The notes: generated from the sequence alone by a model not told the origin. DNA of 64,000 nt from Balaenoptera acutorostrata (GCF_949987535.1 NC_080068.1:82237254-82301253), one strand, 5' to 3'. Shown: positions 1-12,117, numbered from the stretch's first letter. Numbers and translations: made by a program.

Positions 1-1320
1 TTTGGATGTAAGAGCAGAGAGTAGGGTCCCAAAGAATATATGATTTTGTAATATACTTAAGGAGACAGGATTTTAGACAGCTTCAAGGAATTCCCAGAAA
101 AGTACAGAAACAGCAAAACAAGTCTCCTGCAAACAAGAGTGGCAAGAATGTTGTGAAACGCAGTGCATCTGAGTAAACCACAGTGTAAAGTGTTCTGTAC
201 TTGGCAAATAAACTCCATTTGTTTAAGAACAGCAAGGAAGTGGGTGTGGAAACGAACTGTGCACAACCCTCTAAAATTTTTACTAAAGCAGAAAAATGTT
301 ACCTGGTTACCAGATTTATTAAAGAACTGCAAGACCTAAAAAGCTGCAATTGATAGAAAACTGAGAGGTGGCCATACAGGAAGATCTAACTCTTAGTGAA
401 TGCCCTCAGTGGCAGATTACATTGAATAAATGTAATAAATTCAATTGATAACTTGAATTCCATCTCCATCCCATACCTTGCCATTATATAAAGACTCCAG
501 ATTTCAGAATCAGTTTCAAGGAAGAGGATACAGAACATCAAAAAAAAAAAGAATGAGATTAATTTCTGCCCAGTGGTAAAAGGGGGCTTCATATTGAAGT
601 TAAATTCAAAGATAATAATGAAGTTATACTTATTGTTCACTTGAGTATCTTATGTAGAATTATAATTGCTGTTGTAAGTATGCTTACATAGATCCACCTT
701 CGCAAACCTTACTTCTTGGTTTACATTGGAGCTTCAGGGATGCTGAGGGTTGGTTGTGACCTTTCTGTTTTCAGTAGTTCACTGTGAAGTAGTTTCTTAG
801 GCATTTGGAGTCTATCCATCATTTAGCTATATGCTCCCAGATGAGTTATAACGCGTCAAGCATTTACTCTGAACTGTCACACTAACTGTGATCTCATAAC
901 TCATCCTGTCTTACTAATCGTCAAAAATAGTTCTTGGGTGGCTGTGAAGCTCCATGAAGACAATTATGCCATTTGGAGCTAGTGGAAGCCCAAGAGTGTC
1001 AAAAATCTGGGGGAGAGATTTTTAAATGAGAATAATCAAGAGAATTTTGTCAGAATTTTCCTCCACTCAAAGGATCTGATATAATATTCAAGTGTAATTG
1101 GAGAAAGATAAAAATTTGGATGAATTTTGACAAAGCTCCATTGATAAATTCAGTACTCTCCACTCATGTTTATTAATACTATTTCTAATGTGGTCATAAA
1201 GTGTTTGGAGGATTGTTAATTCAGTCGATAGATAGATATTTATTTCGAATCTCCTCTGTGTAAGACATTGTTCGAAGGGTTGAAAATTACAAGAATGAAG
1301 AGAGTTTTCAGAATCCTTGC
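1..1320. other. Unique sequence, no gene recognised
   Basis: AT-rich with no recognised repeat. Short open frames at 57-640 have no identifiable domain. A stretch at about 90-180 could be read as a short Lys/Ser-rich tail ending in TGAGTAA, followed by an aataaa at 207-212. That is too little to call an exon or processed pseudogene. Confidence 0.5.
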
Positions 1321-1333
1321 TGACATGAGTCTT

Positions 1334-1655
1334 TTTTTTAAAAAATTTATTCTTTATTCTTTTTTTAAAAAATTAATTAATTAATTAATTTTTGGCTGTG
1401 TTGGGTCTTCGTTTTCTATGCGAGGGCTTCCTCTAGTTGCGGCGAGCGGGGGCCACTCTTCATCGCGGTGCGTGGGCCTCTCACAATTGCAGCCTCTCTT
1501 GTTGTGGAGCACGGGTTCCAGACGCACAGGCTCAGTAGTTGTGGCTCACGGGTCTAGCTCTGTGGCATGTGGGATCTTCCCAGACCAGGGCTCGAACCCG
1601 TGTCCCCTGCATTGGCAGGCAGACTCTCAACCACTGCGCCACCAGGGAAGCCCCC
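1334..1655 (-). mobile_element. CHR-type tRNA-derived SINE, full length
   Basis: On the minus strand the element begins gggcttccctggtggcgcag at about 1655, with RNA polymerase III A-box-like (tggcgcagtgg) and B-box (gggttcgagcc) sequences in the tRNA-like head. The body has cacaactactgagcc and gcaactagaggaagccc, and the tail is AT-rich with an aattaatt repeat. A perfect 12-bp target duplication (gacatgagtctt) flanks it at 1322-1333 and 1656-1667. The perfect duplication indicates a relatively recent insertion. This family is diagnostic of cetaceans and close relatives. Confidence 0.92.
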
Positions 1656-1989
1656 GACATGAGTCTTATAAAGTAGTGTGGGAAGAATAAAAATGAAAGA
1701 AATGAATGTTACATGGCAATAGTGGTATTTAAAGAAAAGCAAAGAAGGACAAAGTGAAAGCAAGTGAAGAGGATTCTTTTTATAGAATGGTCACGGGAAG
1801 TATCTTTGAGAGCTGGCGCTTTATCAACACTTGTAGGAAACTGGGGAGCAAGCCACGTAAATATCCTGGGAAAAGCATTCTAGGAGGAAAACACAGGGAG
1901 TGTAAAGTCCCAGGCATGGCAATGTGCCTAAGTATGTTGGAGGAATGGCAATAACACCAAAGACTAGAGTTAAATTGTTGAGGAGGAGT

Positions 1990-3210
1990 GATGTAGGCAA
2001 CAAAGTCATAGTGGTAATGAGGGCTTGATCACACAGAGCTTTTAAGAAATTAAGCTTTTACTATGAGTTGGGAAGCCCTAGAGAGTTTTAAGCAAGGAAA
2101 GAGCATGATCTGATTTATGTTTTGACAGTATTATTTGTGGTATAAAGGAGGCAACACACTGGGGGAAAGATGATGCTGTCTTGGGTGGTAGCAGTGGTAG
2201 TGGTGAGAAGTATTCTGTTTTGAATTTATCTTAAGGTAAAGCTAACAAAATTTTCTGGTATCATGGAGTTTGGATGTGACAAAAAGAGAAGAATTTGACA
2301 ACATAATACAAAAAGTTGCCATATACTGGGAAGGGAAAGTCTGAAGGAGGGATAGATTGTAGCAAAGCTTGAATTGTATTGTGCATATATACTAACTTGA
2401 GATTTATAATGAGATTTATATCATTATAATATAACAAAATTTATATTCATATTATATATTAAAGAGAAAATGTTGAACAGGAAGCAGAAGTTCTGGAGAC
2501 AGATCTTATTTGGAGACATAAATTTGAGTATTTCTAAGTATCAAATTGGTGATTTAGTCATAGGACTAAATCAGATCACCTAAGAATCTAGTGTAGATAG
2601 AGAAGATGTCTAAAGACTAATACCTAAACTAATATTTAAAATAAGAGTAGTGATGAGGGTACAGGAAAGGAAAATAAGAAGCAGCAGCCAGTGAGATAAA
2701 GAAAACATGATGGAAGATTAGACTCAGATGGCAAAAAAAGCATTTAAAAAATATTGGAATGATTAAATATTGATGCTAGATTAAGGGAGAAGTGGGTAAA
2801 AAATTGACCGTTGGATTTAGCCATTGGGGATGTCATCAGTGACCCTGGAAACAGCAATTCTAGAAGTTGGAGATAAAAATCTTAATTAGTGTAGGTTCAA
2901 GAAAGAATGGAAAGAATAGAATAGGAAGAGTTTTAGTATAAAAAAGAATAGAGGATTAAAGAAGTAGGTGAAAGAGAAGAAGGTTTATCCTTGGTTCATT
3001 TTTAAGATGTGAAATAATTCATAAATATATTTAATAAGTATATGTTATTACATTAAAAACAATCATACAATATATAATTAGTATATATTAAATAATTATG
3101 TATAATATATAGTAAATAAGTATATATAAGATAATACTTATCATATATACTTATTTTAAATATATTAATTATATATAAAGAAGTAATATTTTATATATTA
3201 TATATATACT

Positions 3211-3272
<62 letters not shown>

Positions 3273-3660
3273 TTATTTAATATATACTTACTAGTAGGTC
3301 AGGTTGAAGGGGAATAGTATGATTCATAATCCATGAGTGACCTTGAGTCAGAGAAGAGTCTGGCTGAGTTGGGGAGTTTGCTTAGGTAGGAGAATAAAAG
3401 TTTCAATAGGAAAGGAAGGCAGGGAGAAAATCTGGGCACAGATGCAAGTAAGCTGATGGATTTGGTAGTGGGAGTATGTGGCCGCTCTTTGCTGATGGCT
3501 TCATTTTCTCAGTGAAATAACTTAAAAGATCATCAGGTGAAAGTTAGAAAAAGGGAAGAGGTCTTGGAAGCTGAGAAGAGAGAGAGTATGAGATAGTCAT
3601 CTTAATAAGTAGGAGAATGTACTGATGAGAAAAATGTAGTAGCATTTTGGGCTAGCACTG
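1990..3660 (+). repeat. Ancient diverged interspersed repeat (unnamed)
   Basis: Contains a succession of phrases common to an old, high-copy mammalian repeat: gggaagccctagagagtttt, ggtggtagcagtggtagtgg, agtgtagatagagaagatg, attgaccgttggatttagc and catcagtgaccctgg. The same order recurs around 32430-33500 in this window, which supports a single ancient family. The TA microsatellite at about 3160-3290 lies inside. I cannot name the family with confidence. Confidence 0.45.
3150..3290. repeat. AT-rich / (TA)n microsatellite
   Basis: Dense alternating T/A sequence with an uninterrupted (TA)n core from about 3217 to 3270. Surrounding sequence is imperfect tatatat/aatta. It is self-complementary and length is likely polymorphic. 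Confidence 0.9.
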
Positions 3661-3861
3661 AAACTGAGAACTCATTTGGTATTTGATTTCACAAATATAA
3701 AGAGATACCAGGTAACATCGTGTGTTTTTTCTTTCATTAATTTTTTTTTCCCTTGAGGTCTGCTCAATTTCTCAGTTCCAGTAATGAGTAAGTGGAGAGG
3801 TGGCCTGAACCAGCAAAATCAGTATGTCTCAGGGAGAGATGGGCAAGGAATTCAGGTGTGT

Positions 3862-4240
3862 ATTAGTTAGGATAGTCTAAATTGCTGTAAAAATAGATTT
3901 TTAATGTAGTGATTCAACACAAAATAAATTTATTTCTCACCCACATATCAGGTTGGTTGGCATCTTTCTCCCATTCGGTGATTCAGGGACCCATCATTCC
4001 TTTGTGTGACTTTGCTACTCCCTAAGGCCTTAACTCAAAGATTTTTCTAGAAAATCTAGAAAAGGAAGACCAATTTTTAAAAATCATTCTGGTAGTAGCA
4101 CACATCACATCCACTCACATTCTATTGGACAGAACTAATCATACGACCACAGTTACTTCAAATATGCCTGGGGAAATCATTCAGCTACACATTTATCACT
4201 ACAGAAGGGTAGAGTAAGTTTTGATGGACTTCTAGAGACT
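3862..4240 (-). mobile_element. Ancient LTR-like repeat fragment
   Basis: Begins tgtattagttaggatagtct and contains ttatttctcacccacatatc, tgattcagggaccca and cacattctattggacagaac. This matches the arrangement of an old mammalian LTR-type repeat that I remember in reverse orientation. The family name is uncertain. It ends just before the solo LTR at 4298. Confidence 0.5.
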
Positions 4241-4297
4241 TCTAGTCTCTGACATACTGGTTATAATGATGAATATGGAACTTAACTAGGTATGGAG

Positions 4298-4963
4298 TGT
4301 TGGGGAAGCTAGTAAAGTAGTCTTGTTCAGGCTTCAGAGGCGGCACTAGGCCTCTCTCTGACTGGACAATGACGCTAAAGCTGGCTGCATGCCAAACTGC
4401 TGAGCTACACCCAGGCCAGCAGGGGTGGTGCTGGCACACACTGTAAACCACTAGATAATATAGAGAGTAAGTCATGGGACTTCTGGCACCCTGAGGGTCT
4501 GGCCAGCCCCCCAGGGATCAAGAACATTCCAAGACTTACGAGTTAAGACCAAGGCATTTATGACAACAACCAGAGCTGCAAACTTGCACGTTGGTTGATT
4601 GTTATTAGCCTGAGGCCTGGTGCTAAAAGCTGGGCTCCTTCGAGTGGCAAACTGACGTCTCACCTGTGGGGTGGATGCAGTTGGGACTCCAGTCCCAAAT
4701 GGGACTCCAGATTGCTGTTCAAGGGACTTCCCAGCGCTGCTTGGATCTGGATGTAGGTGCTTCCCCAATTCGGTGATGTATAAACCCCTGTCTTTACTAT
4801 TCTTTCTTAGTTAGTTATACTATATTTTTCTTAATTAGTGTACTGTAATCTTTGTTAATTCAATAAACTCTCTCTAAACTCTTGTTTAAATGAGTGTACA
4901 GTGGTTATTTTGCCAGTGAATCCTAAGAACCTTGAAACCGAAAGTAAGGCTTTTGGTAAAACA
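4298..4963 (+). mobile_element. Solo ERV LTR with 4-bp target duplication
   Basis: 666-bp element with TG (tgttggggaag) and CA (ggtaaaaca) ends. A 4-bp duplication, ggag, lies at 4294-4297 and 4964-4967. A TATA-like gtataaacccc occurs at about 4778-4788 and an aataaactctc polyadenylation signal at 4862-4872. A 4-bp duplication is typical of gammaretrovirus-like (class I, ERV1) integration. No internal region is present, so it is a solo LTR left by recombination. Open frames on the opposite strand (4242-4768) show no recognisable domain. Confidence 0.72.
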
Positions 4964-5977
4964 GGAGGGAAGTGGGACTAAGAAGGTTTATTGAACAGAG
5001 TTAAATGGATTAGAGATCCTAATGCTCGTGGAGGAACTGCTGGAATTGGACTACTAGAGATGTTGACTCAGAAAGATAGGAGGTGACGGTCAGTAAGTAG
5101 GATACTTGGAAGAGTGAAGAAAATTGGTTCGTTGCTAATCTGTATGAGTTGCAAAGCCAATGTTGAGTAAACCTAAGGCAACTCAACATCAGAGCAGATA
5201 TCAATTCCCATCCTAATTCTTCCCCTGATAATGTGTGTTATAGAATAAATTTATCATTTTCCCTGAATTTTAATTTTATCTTGTTAAATATAAATACTAA
5301 AACATCCCACTGGATTACTGGAAAATTAAATGACAGTATGCAGACGATATGGGCTATAAAATGTATACATTCTGATTATTTAGTTATTCATATTTCTAGC
5401 TAAATTTCAGGATGCTGCTGATTCCTGTGAATTTGGAATACTTGTAAGCACTAGGGAGAAATAAAGGTTGCTTCTAACGTGTCATGATTCTTCACTGACC
5501 TATCAAAAATACAAAATGACTTTTCAAAAAAAAAAGGAATCAGAATATTAACATAGTAAATGGGGAATGTAGGTTGGGGTAGAATAGAATTACATGGTTA
5601 CAATGCAAAACCCTGTCCACTTTCTCAGAGTAATTCATTTGTGTGGTCTGGATTCTCTCGTCAGGTCTGCCATACCAATAATATATTCAAGTGAAGGTTA
5701 AAATATTTTGTTGTAATAAAACATGTTTTCACCATTTGTCATAAAATAAAACTGGTAAGCTTATTCTAAATTAGAATATTTTTCCAACTCATGATATGTG
5801 GGAAAAGATAGGAGCCTAAATTTGAGCCACAGTAAGAAATAAAACTATGAAATATATAATTATATCCTCCCCACTTTAAAGGGGAAAGAAAATACGTAAA
5901 AGATATTTGACATTTATCCTTCCTTTTCCTTCTCCATTATCCCCACAAGGAATTTTGTACATCCCTGACAATAAAAC

Positions 5978-6016
5978 CAAACCAAACCAAACCAACCAAC
6001 AAACAAAACAAAGCAA
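5978..6016. repeat. (CCAAA)n-like simple repeat
   Basis: Short run of aaaccaaacc, aaccaaccaac and aaacaaaac units. Confidence 0.7.
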
Positions 6017-6231
6017 GAACACCTGGAGATTTTGGAAGCTCGAGAGGCTATCAAGACTTCCATTATAAAAGAAAGGAGAATTTAAGGCAGAAGACAAGAA
6101 AATTTGCAGAGGAAATGAGAAAAGAGAAAGTTAAGTCTACAAGGAGTTGACTGGATTTTGAGAAGAGATTCTAGAGGTGTTTTGTAAGAGGTAAGAGAGA
6201 TTTTGATAATACCTAAATGTTGGTAGCCTGC

Positions 6232-6608
6232 TGTCTTAGTGAGTCTGGGCTGCTAAAACAAAGTACCATAGACCAGGTGGCTCAGAATATGATTTCTCAC
6301 AGTTCTGGAGTCTGGAAGTCTGAGATCAGGGTGCCGGCTTGGTTGAATTTTGGTGACAGCCCTCTTCCAGGTTGCAGATTGTTGACTTCTTCTTGTTGTA
6401 TCCTCCCATGGATCAGAGTAGAGATAGGAAGCAAACTCTCCTGTAACTCTTATACAGATAGTGATTCCATTCATGAGGGCTTCACCCTCATGATTTCATC
6501 TAATCCTAATTAACTCCCAAAGGCTCCAACTCCTAATACTATTGCACTGCGGGTAGGTAGGGCTTCAACATATGAATTTTGGGGGGCACAGACATACAGT
6601 CCATAACA
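6232..6608 (-). mobile_element. MLT1A-like LTR (MaLR)
   Basis: In reverse orientation the segment shows the classic order of MLT1-type LTRs: tgtcttagtgagtctgggct, accatagaccaggtggct, ttctcacagttctggag, cattcatgagggcttcaccc, aaggctccaactcctaatac and the end tatgaattttggggggcaca. Diverged and without ORFs. Confidence 0.8.
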
Positions 6609-6769
6609 TCTGTACATTAGGGTGTTGATAAAATAATAGAAGCAAGTGAGAAGTGTTAGTGGAAATTGAGAATGGTGAAATCTGATATTTAGGAGAGAGA
6701 ATTAGCCTGGAGTTTCATGATTTGGGGTCTGATTAGAAGTGGGGAAGAGGGCACTTGATCTTTTCTCTG

Positions 6770-7065
6770 TTTTGAAATGCCCTCCCCACTGAACACTCTT
6801 ACCCTTCATACTCTTTTCTCAGTCTTTAGATTTAAGCTCTGTCATCACTTCCCCAGGTCATCAGTTCCCAGGTGACACAGTCATAAATTCTGTCACAGAA
6901 TCCCACTGATGTCCTTGGGACTAGCCATTATCCTTATTTCATGTATCTCTCCTATTAGACAGTAAGCTACCTGAGATCAGGACCTGTTTGTGTTCTGCTC
7001 AATGCCTCACATACTGCTTGGCATATATAGTGTACACTCAATAAAAATCTATTCAATAAATTAAT
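6770..7065 (+). mobile_element. LINE-2 3' end
   Basis: Ends with tagacagtaagctacctgag, atcaggacctgtttgtg, atactgcttggcatatatag and ctcaataaaaatctattcaa. This is the characteristic order of the L2 3' terminus. Upstream pyrimidine-rich sequence is the usual L2 3' region. Confidence 0.75.
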
Positions 7066-7917
7066 GATTAGGAAGTCTCAAGGACATCTTGATATGTTCT
7101 CAGTAAGATATGGGTATGACAACAAATTGGAGAGTGTTGTCATTCACTAGGGTAGAGTAGGAACAGATATAGGAGGTGGGAGAATGCGCTTATGTTCACT
7201 ATTTTTGGTGTTGAGTTTCAGATGCCTGTGGGTCACGTAAGTGGAGGTGGTGAGTCAGCTCTAGAGTATTGTGGACAATGTGCTTTAAATGCCAAGATAA
7301 AGGGTTTAAACTTTATTCAGCTGGAGCAGGATCTAGAAAAAAGACTGAAAAGGAGTGAGTGGGCCGAGAAGACATTTTCACAGAAGCAAAACTGACAAAG
7401 GGAGAGAAAATGTAACTGACATTCCTTCTCTCATGGAAGGAGCAGAGGATTAGGCTGTTGCATGTTGTAGGTTCTTAGCACCTCAGCTGTTGCTTAGCTG
7501 TATAACAATGTTAATGCTTGATCAGAGGCTCCAGCACACAGAGAAATTACTTCTCCTTTTTTTATTCGTATTTATGAGAATCTGTACCTTATAATTCTGC
7601 CAGATATGAAATAGCCAGAGGCCTTAGTGACCAATCATTTAAATGTATATTTGAGCCAAATGAAACCTTGAGAAATTCAGACTTTACAAAATGTTTCCTT
7701 AGAATATTTTTGCATACATTATTGGAAGAAACGGTTTTAGGCTAATTTGTATAACTTATCAGTGCAATACAATGTAATTTGTTAGGTTGAAAACCAGTAA
7801 ATTTTCTTTTTCTATCAGAAACCTATAAATGACAAAGTAATGACTTAGATAATGTATTTGTTAACTTGTTGTAGCTAACCTTTTTATTTTTGATAAAGTA
7901 TTGAGAATTGTATTTTC

Positions 7918-7980
7918 CTTTTTTTCCTAATTGAGATATAATTGGCATGTGACATTGTGTAAATTCAAGGTGTAAGCTCT
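7918..7980 (-). mobile_element. L1 3' UTR fragment
   Basis: Reads tttcctaattgagatataat then tggcatgtgacattgtgtaa and attcaaggtgtaag. This is a short reverse-oriented remnant of an old L1 3' UTR (compare 43429 onwards). Confidence 0.55.
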
Positions 7981-10610
7981 CTTTCAAAACTAACTAAATA
8001 GTATGTCTTTGCTATTGTCCAAGCACAATTTTATTTCTTCTCATGCAGCATTTTAGATGTTAGAGAAAAAGCTAGTTCTGGCCAGGAAAGGCTATGCTTT
8101 AGAAACTAACATTTACACTGCACTTTTTACTTGAAAAGCCACTTAAGAACATAAATTAATCTTTACAACACTGTTGAGAAGTAGTTAATGACAGGAAGGA
8201 TGATCATTACCCCCATATTACAGATGGGTAAAACTGCACTGCAAGTTTAGAGACCAAATTAAAATTATTACTCACGTGGCAAAACATTTATGACTATCCC
8301 CATCTGATATTTCACGCTTCAAGTTCTTTTTAATGCATAATCATCCCTTGGATGAATAATTGTATTGCTCTGAGGTCTTTAAGAGAAAAAATACTGAAGT
8401 AATAAGACAAGGCACATGGAGTTTGGTCAGTACACGATGGAATATCTTTACCCTCTACTGCACACCCAGTGGGAGAGAAAACTTATACATTACTGACATA
8501 CTTCATCACTTCCCATACAGGCATCATATTCAATTAAGTAGAGAGCTCTCTGTCAACAAACTTGACAAGCTCACCTAGGGAATGTCACAACCTTCCCCAA
8601 AATCAATATTCAAGTTATGACGGACTGACAGCTTCACAGATGATGGAGTGTCCCTTGATTTTTACCTACTTCTGCTGCAGAACAGAGAAAAGTGTTCAAG
8701 GCATGAAAAAACAAACTTAATTAAGCTTAAGGGATATGGTTGAGTAATGTAAATCCGGAGCAAACAAAGTCATGGAGCATTAAAGAACAGCTTAATGAAA
8801 TTCTGATCAACAGGAAAGAAATGAAGCACTGCTTCAACTGATTCAATAACGTTGGTTCTTGGTGATTTAGGAAGGTAAATGTTCACTTTTAAGTGGTTAC
8901 TTTTGAGAAGTAATTTCCTAGACTCTTTAGACTGATGCATATCTTGAGAATTTCTATACTTTCTAATATATTTGACAAACTGCTGATAGTTTTCTCTTTC
9001 TGCTTTGATCTGTAAAATGATTCATAACAGGCTCCAGAAATGAAAAAAAGAGGATTTAAAAATTTTAGTGGGAAAGCACAAAGACTAGGGTTATCAGAAA
9101 ACCAAGTGCCCAGCCTCAGAAGTTTTGACAGATATCATTCTCTGGGACAACTTTTCTTAGGTGGGAAGATAGTGATAACACTTCTAATAGTGTTGGGTTC
9201 ATCTAACTTACCTCCTTTCTAATCCCTTGTTCTACTCTCTGACTTTTCCTCTTAGACTCCAATCTTCTTGGGTATGTCACATTAACAACTTCTTTGAGCA
9301 AAGGTTAAGGCATCCATGAAATAATTTAAATTATAAATGATATCATTAATCTACAACTTAGTGCACGCTGACACATGAATCAGCTGGCAAAGCCCTTCTG
9401 AACAGGGTGAGTGCAAGAAAAATTTACTGGGAGAGAGAAAGGAGTGAGCAAGTGTACCATGACACATAAAGGCATAAAGTTCCAGAGGAAGCCTTTTTTT
9501 TTTTTTTTCTGTTCAGAAATTGTTGTGTCTCTAACTTTAGATTACAAACTAGACCTGACTTTATGAAAACAAAAAAAATGGAGAGAGAGAGAGAAACAGA
9601 GACAGAGAAATGTAGAGATCCATTTCTACAACTGAACCACAGTTGTCTCCATAAGAAAAAAATGTAAATAATAAACAATGAAATTATGTTCACATTCAAC
9701 TACAAATATTACACTTTTTCTCCTTTGGATGACTTCACTTTTTAGAAGGGAAATATAGGATAGCCAATGACCTTTGATATTAATATATAAATTGGAGGGA
9801 AAAAAACCCTAGAAAACCACAGAAAAAAACTCAGCCATCGGGATTCAGTTCCTCTAATATAATTCAAAGTCAGGAAGTTAAAAGAAAAAAAGGCAGCAGT
9901 GAGTTGTCTAAGTAATGTCACAAAAGTTCATGCTGAATGACATGCATTTACGTATAAATACTCTTGTTTTTTGTGTGGATATAGTTCTATGAAGTTTGGT
10001 TAAAATTTTCCAAGACAATATCAGTTAGATACAGACAACTGGAGGGAAAAGCATAATGGGGATAATGATGATTCTATGTTATCAACAAAAGCATAAACCT
10101 TTCTTCCATATTTTTCTCTTATTCTTTCTTTTTCTTCCTTTTAGTTCTTCAATGATGCAATAAATATTATGTGCATACAATATAGCAGGTGCAGTGCTGG
10201 ACACTGAGGTTATACATTTCTATTACACAGGGGCAGGGCAGTTTCCTAGGTTATAATTAAGGCAGATTTCTTTTTAAAAATACTGGAATGAATCTTTTTG
10301 TTATTTTGCATTTTCATTTGTTCATAACTTTGGATATTTGGACAACTTAACATTTTTGATGCTTAGTTCTTTCTTCCACAAAATAAGGGGATAAGAGGAA
10401 ATTCTTAAGCACCTGGTCAGTGCCTGGCACATAATAGGCATGTGATACAGATTAGTGCCATTTAGTATTAAAGGCAAAAATTTCAGCCATTCTGAAAATA
10501 TACCTACTTAAGCCCAGTTTACCCCCAATATTTTTGCATACCTAAATTTTACTATTTTTGTCAATATTCATTTTATTTCTGTGTTCTTTCCTCCTTGAGA
10601 GAGGTTTCAA
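7980..10610. other. Mostly unique sequence, no gene recognised
   Basis: Apart from a MIR relic near 8.2 kb, a T-run near 9,493-9,508 and a short GA-rich patch near 9,580-9,610, I see nothing identifiable. Open frames here are short and lack any recognised motif. Confidence 0.5.
8155..8290 (+). mobile_element. MIR SINE fragment
   Basis: Contains gatcattacccccatattac and agatgggtaaaactgc, the MIR core 'cccattttacagatgaggaaact' in diverged form. Confidence 0.5.
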
Positions 10611-10625
10611 ATATAAGGCACTCAG

Positions 10626-10954
10626 GGACTTCCCTCGTGGTGCAGTGGTTAAGAATCTGCCTGCCAGTGCAAGGGACACTGGCTCGATCCCTGGTCTGGG
10701 AAGATCCCACATGCCGTGGAGCAATTAAGCCCATGCGCCACAACTACTGAGCCTGTGCTCTAGAGCCTTCGAGCCACAACTACTGAAGCCCGTGTGCCTA
10801 GAGCCCGTGCTCCACAACAAGAGAAACCACTGCAATGAGAAGCCCGTGCACTGCAACGAAGAGTAGCCCCCACTCGCTGCAACTAGAGAAAGCCCATGTG
10901 CAGCAATGAAGACCCAGCACAGCCAAAAATAAATCAATAAATTAAAAAATATAT
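10626..10954 (+). mobile_element. CHR-type tRNA-derived SINE, full length
   Basis: The plus strand starts ggacttccctcgtggtgcag, has the B-box-like ctggctcgatcc and the characteristic body with duplicated cacaactactga segments. It ends in an A-rich tail (aaaaataaatcaataaatt, then atatat). A perfect 15-bp target duplication, atataaggcactcag, lies at 10611-10625 and 10955-10969. It inserted a few bases upstream of an old L1 remnant. Confidence 0.93.
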
Positions 10955-11121
10955 ATATAAGGCACTCAGAAACTCAAAGTAGGGAGTTTGATTTAAAAAT
11001 GGGCAGAGGATCTGAATAGACATTTTCCCAAAAAAGACAAGCTGATAGCCAACAGGGACATGAAAAAAACGTTCAACATCACTAATTGTTAGGGAAATGC
11101 AAAACAAAACCATAATGAGAT

Positions 11122-12058
11122 TGTTACCAAATGCAATCCATGTGCCTGACGCACAGTGAGGCCAAACAATACCAAAACGTCGAAGTTTGGAGCAGAAAAA
11201 GTTTTATTACAGGGCCATGGATGGAGACAGGTGGCTCATGCCTTAAAAACCCTGAACTTCCCAAAAGCTTTCAGCAAAGCCCCTTTATAGGAAAGGTGAG
11301 GGAGGGGCATGGTTAGTTTTTGCAAACTTCTAGGTGTCAGATCCTTTATTCTTGAGGTCGGGTCATGGTCAGTCATGATGTTGCTGCAAACCTCCACAAA
11401 AACAAATGTTATTCTCTGTCCTGACAAGAAAGGGCAAGGTCCAGAGGCTCAACTTTTACCCTCTGAGGTCCAGGCCCTGGCTAAGAGGAGGGGGTCCCTG
11501 CATGGGCTGGTTACCCTGCCTGGGAGCATTTGTCCAGCACCCAGTCTGGGTCCTCCCACCAGTGCCCAGGCCTGGCTGAGGAAGCAGATCTCAGCTGGCA
11601 GCAGGGATGACCCTGCCCAGCCATCATCACTCAGGGAGCCGGGCGCCCAGGACCCAGCTGGCCCTCAGGCTCCTCAGGCTGCGCAAAATGGGGGCGGGTC
11701 CGGCAGCCCGTGACCCATGAAGACTGCCACCACGGCCATTAGGTTGTGGAGGAGGGGAGGGGGGAGAGGTTCGCTGCTGCTTCAAGGCCTGGGCCTGGCC
11801 AGTGGGAGGCCAGGGAGAGGGCTCTGGAGCTCTGCAGGACACAGCCCTCAGCCTGTCCTTGGGCCCCCCAGCTCACCTACTGGCCCCAGGCTGGGGGCCC
11901 GGAGGGCCCAGAGGGCCCAGAGGGCCCAGGGGAGAAGGCTGTGATCCGCCTCTCACTGCACTCTCTGCTGCCAGGACCATTGCCCGGCTGACTGCTAGTA
12001 GAGCGGGATATCTAGGGTCTTGCACTAACGGCCTCGTACCTGCCCTGCCCCTATTACA
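11122..12058 (-). mobile_element. Endogenous retrovirus LTR (copy A), GC-rich
   Basis: Read on the minus strand this is a retroviral-type LTR. It starts TGTAATAGGGG at 12058, is GC-rich over 11450-11990, and has a TATA-like CCTATAAAGGGGC (plus-strand 11280-11292). Downstream is the polyadenylation signal in CCTGTAATAAAAC (plus-strand 11201-11213), and it ends GGTAACA at 11122. A relative in the opposite orientation lies at 18644-19837. The GC-rich part happens to encode Gly-X-Y-like runs (GPRGPRGPRG) in one frame. This is low-complexity LTR sequence, not a collagen exon. The start is supported by the adjoining polypurine tract. Retroviral class is not established. Confidence 0.72.
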
Positions 12059-12117
12059 ATTCCCCTCTTTTCCTGCAGGACAGAAACAAAAGGGTAAAGT
12101 CCAACGATTTCCTCAAC
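12059..12117 (-). other. ERV polypurine tract and 3' internal remnant
   Basis: Immediately upstream (in sense) of the LTR start is an A/G run, aggaaaagagggg, on the minus strand (plus 12061-12073). This is the expected position of the polypurine tract that primes plus-strand DNA synthesis. About 45 further bp of internal sequence follow before L1 sequence resumes. Copy A is therefore the 3' end of a provirus truncated on its 5' side, not a simple solo LTR. Confidence 0.6.

Noticed and set aside
57..332. Possible 3' exon or processed pseudogene (short Lys/Ser-rich reading ending in TGAGTAA, nearby aataaa)
   Set aside because: No family recognised, no upstream exon sequence, no A-tail or target duplication.
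1560..1655. tRNA gene (B-box and A-box-like sequence)
   Set aside because: It is the tRNA-derived head of a SINE; no cloverleaf with a proper anticodon arm is preserved.
4242..4768. Two minus-strand frames of 77 and 98 codons
   Set aside because: They are antisense to the solo LTR at 4298-4963 and match no known domain.
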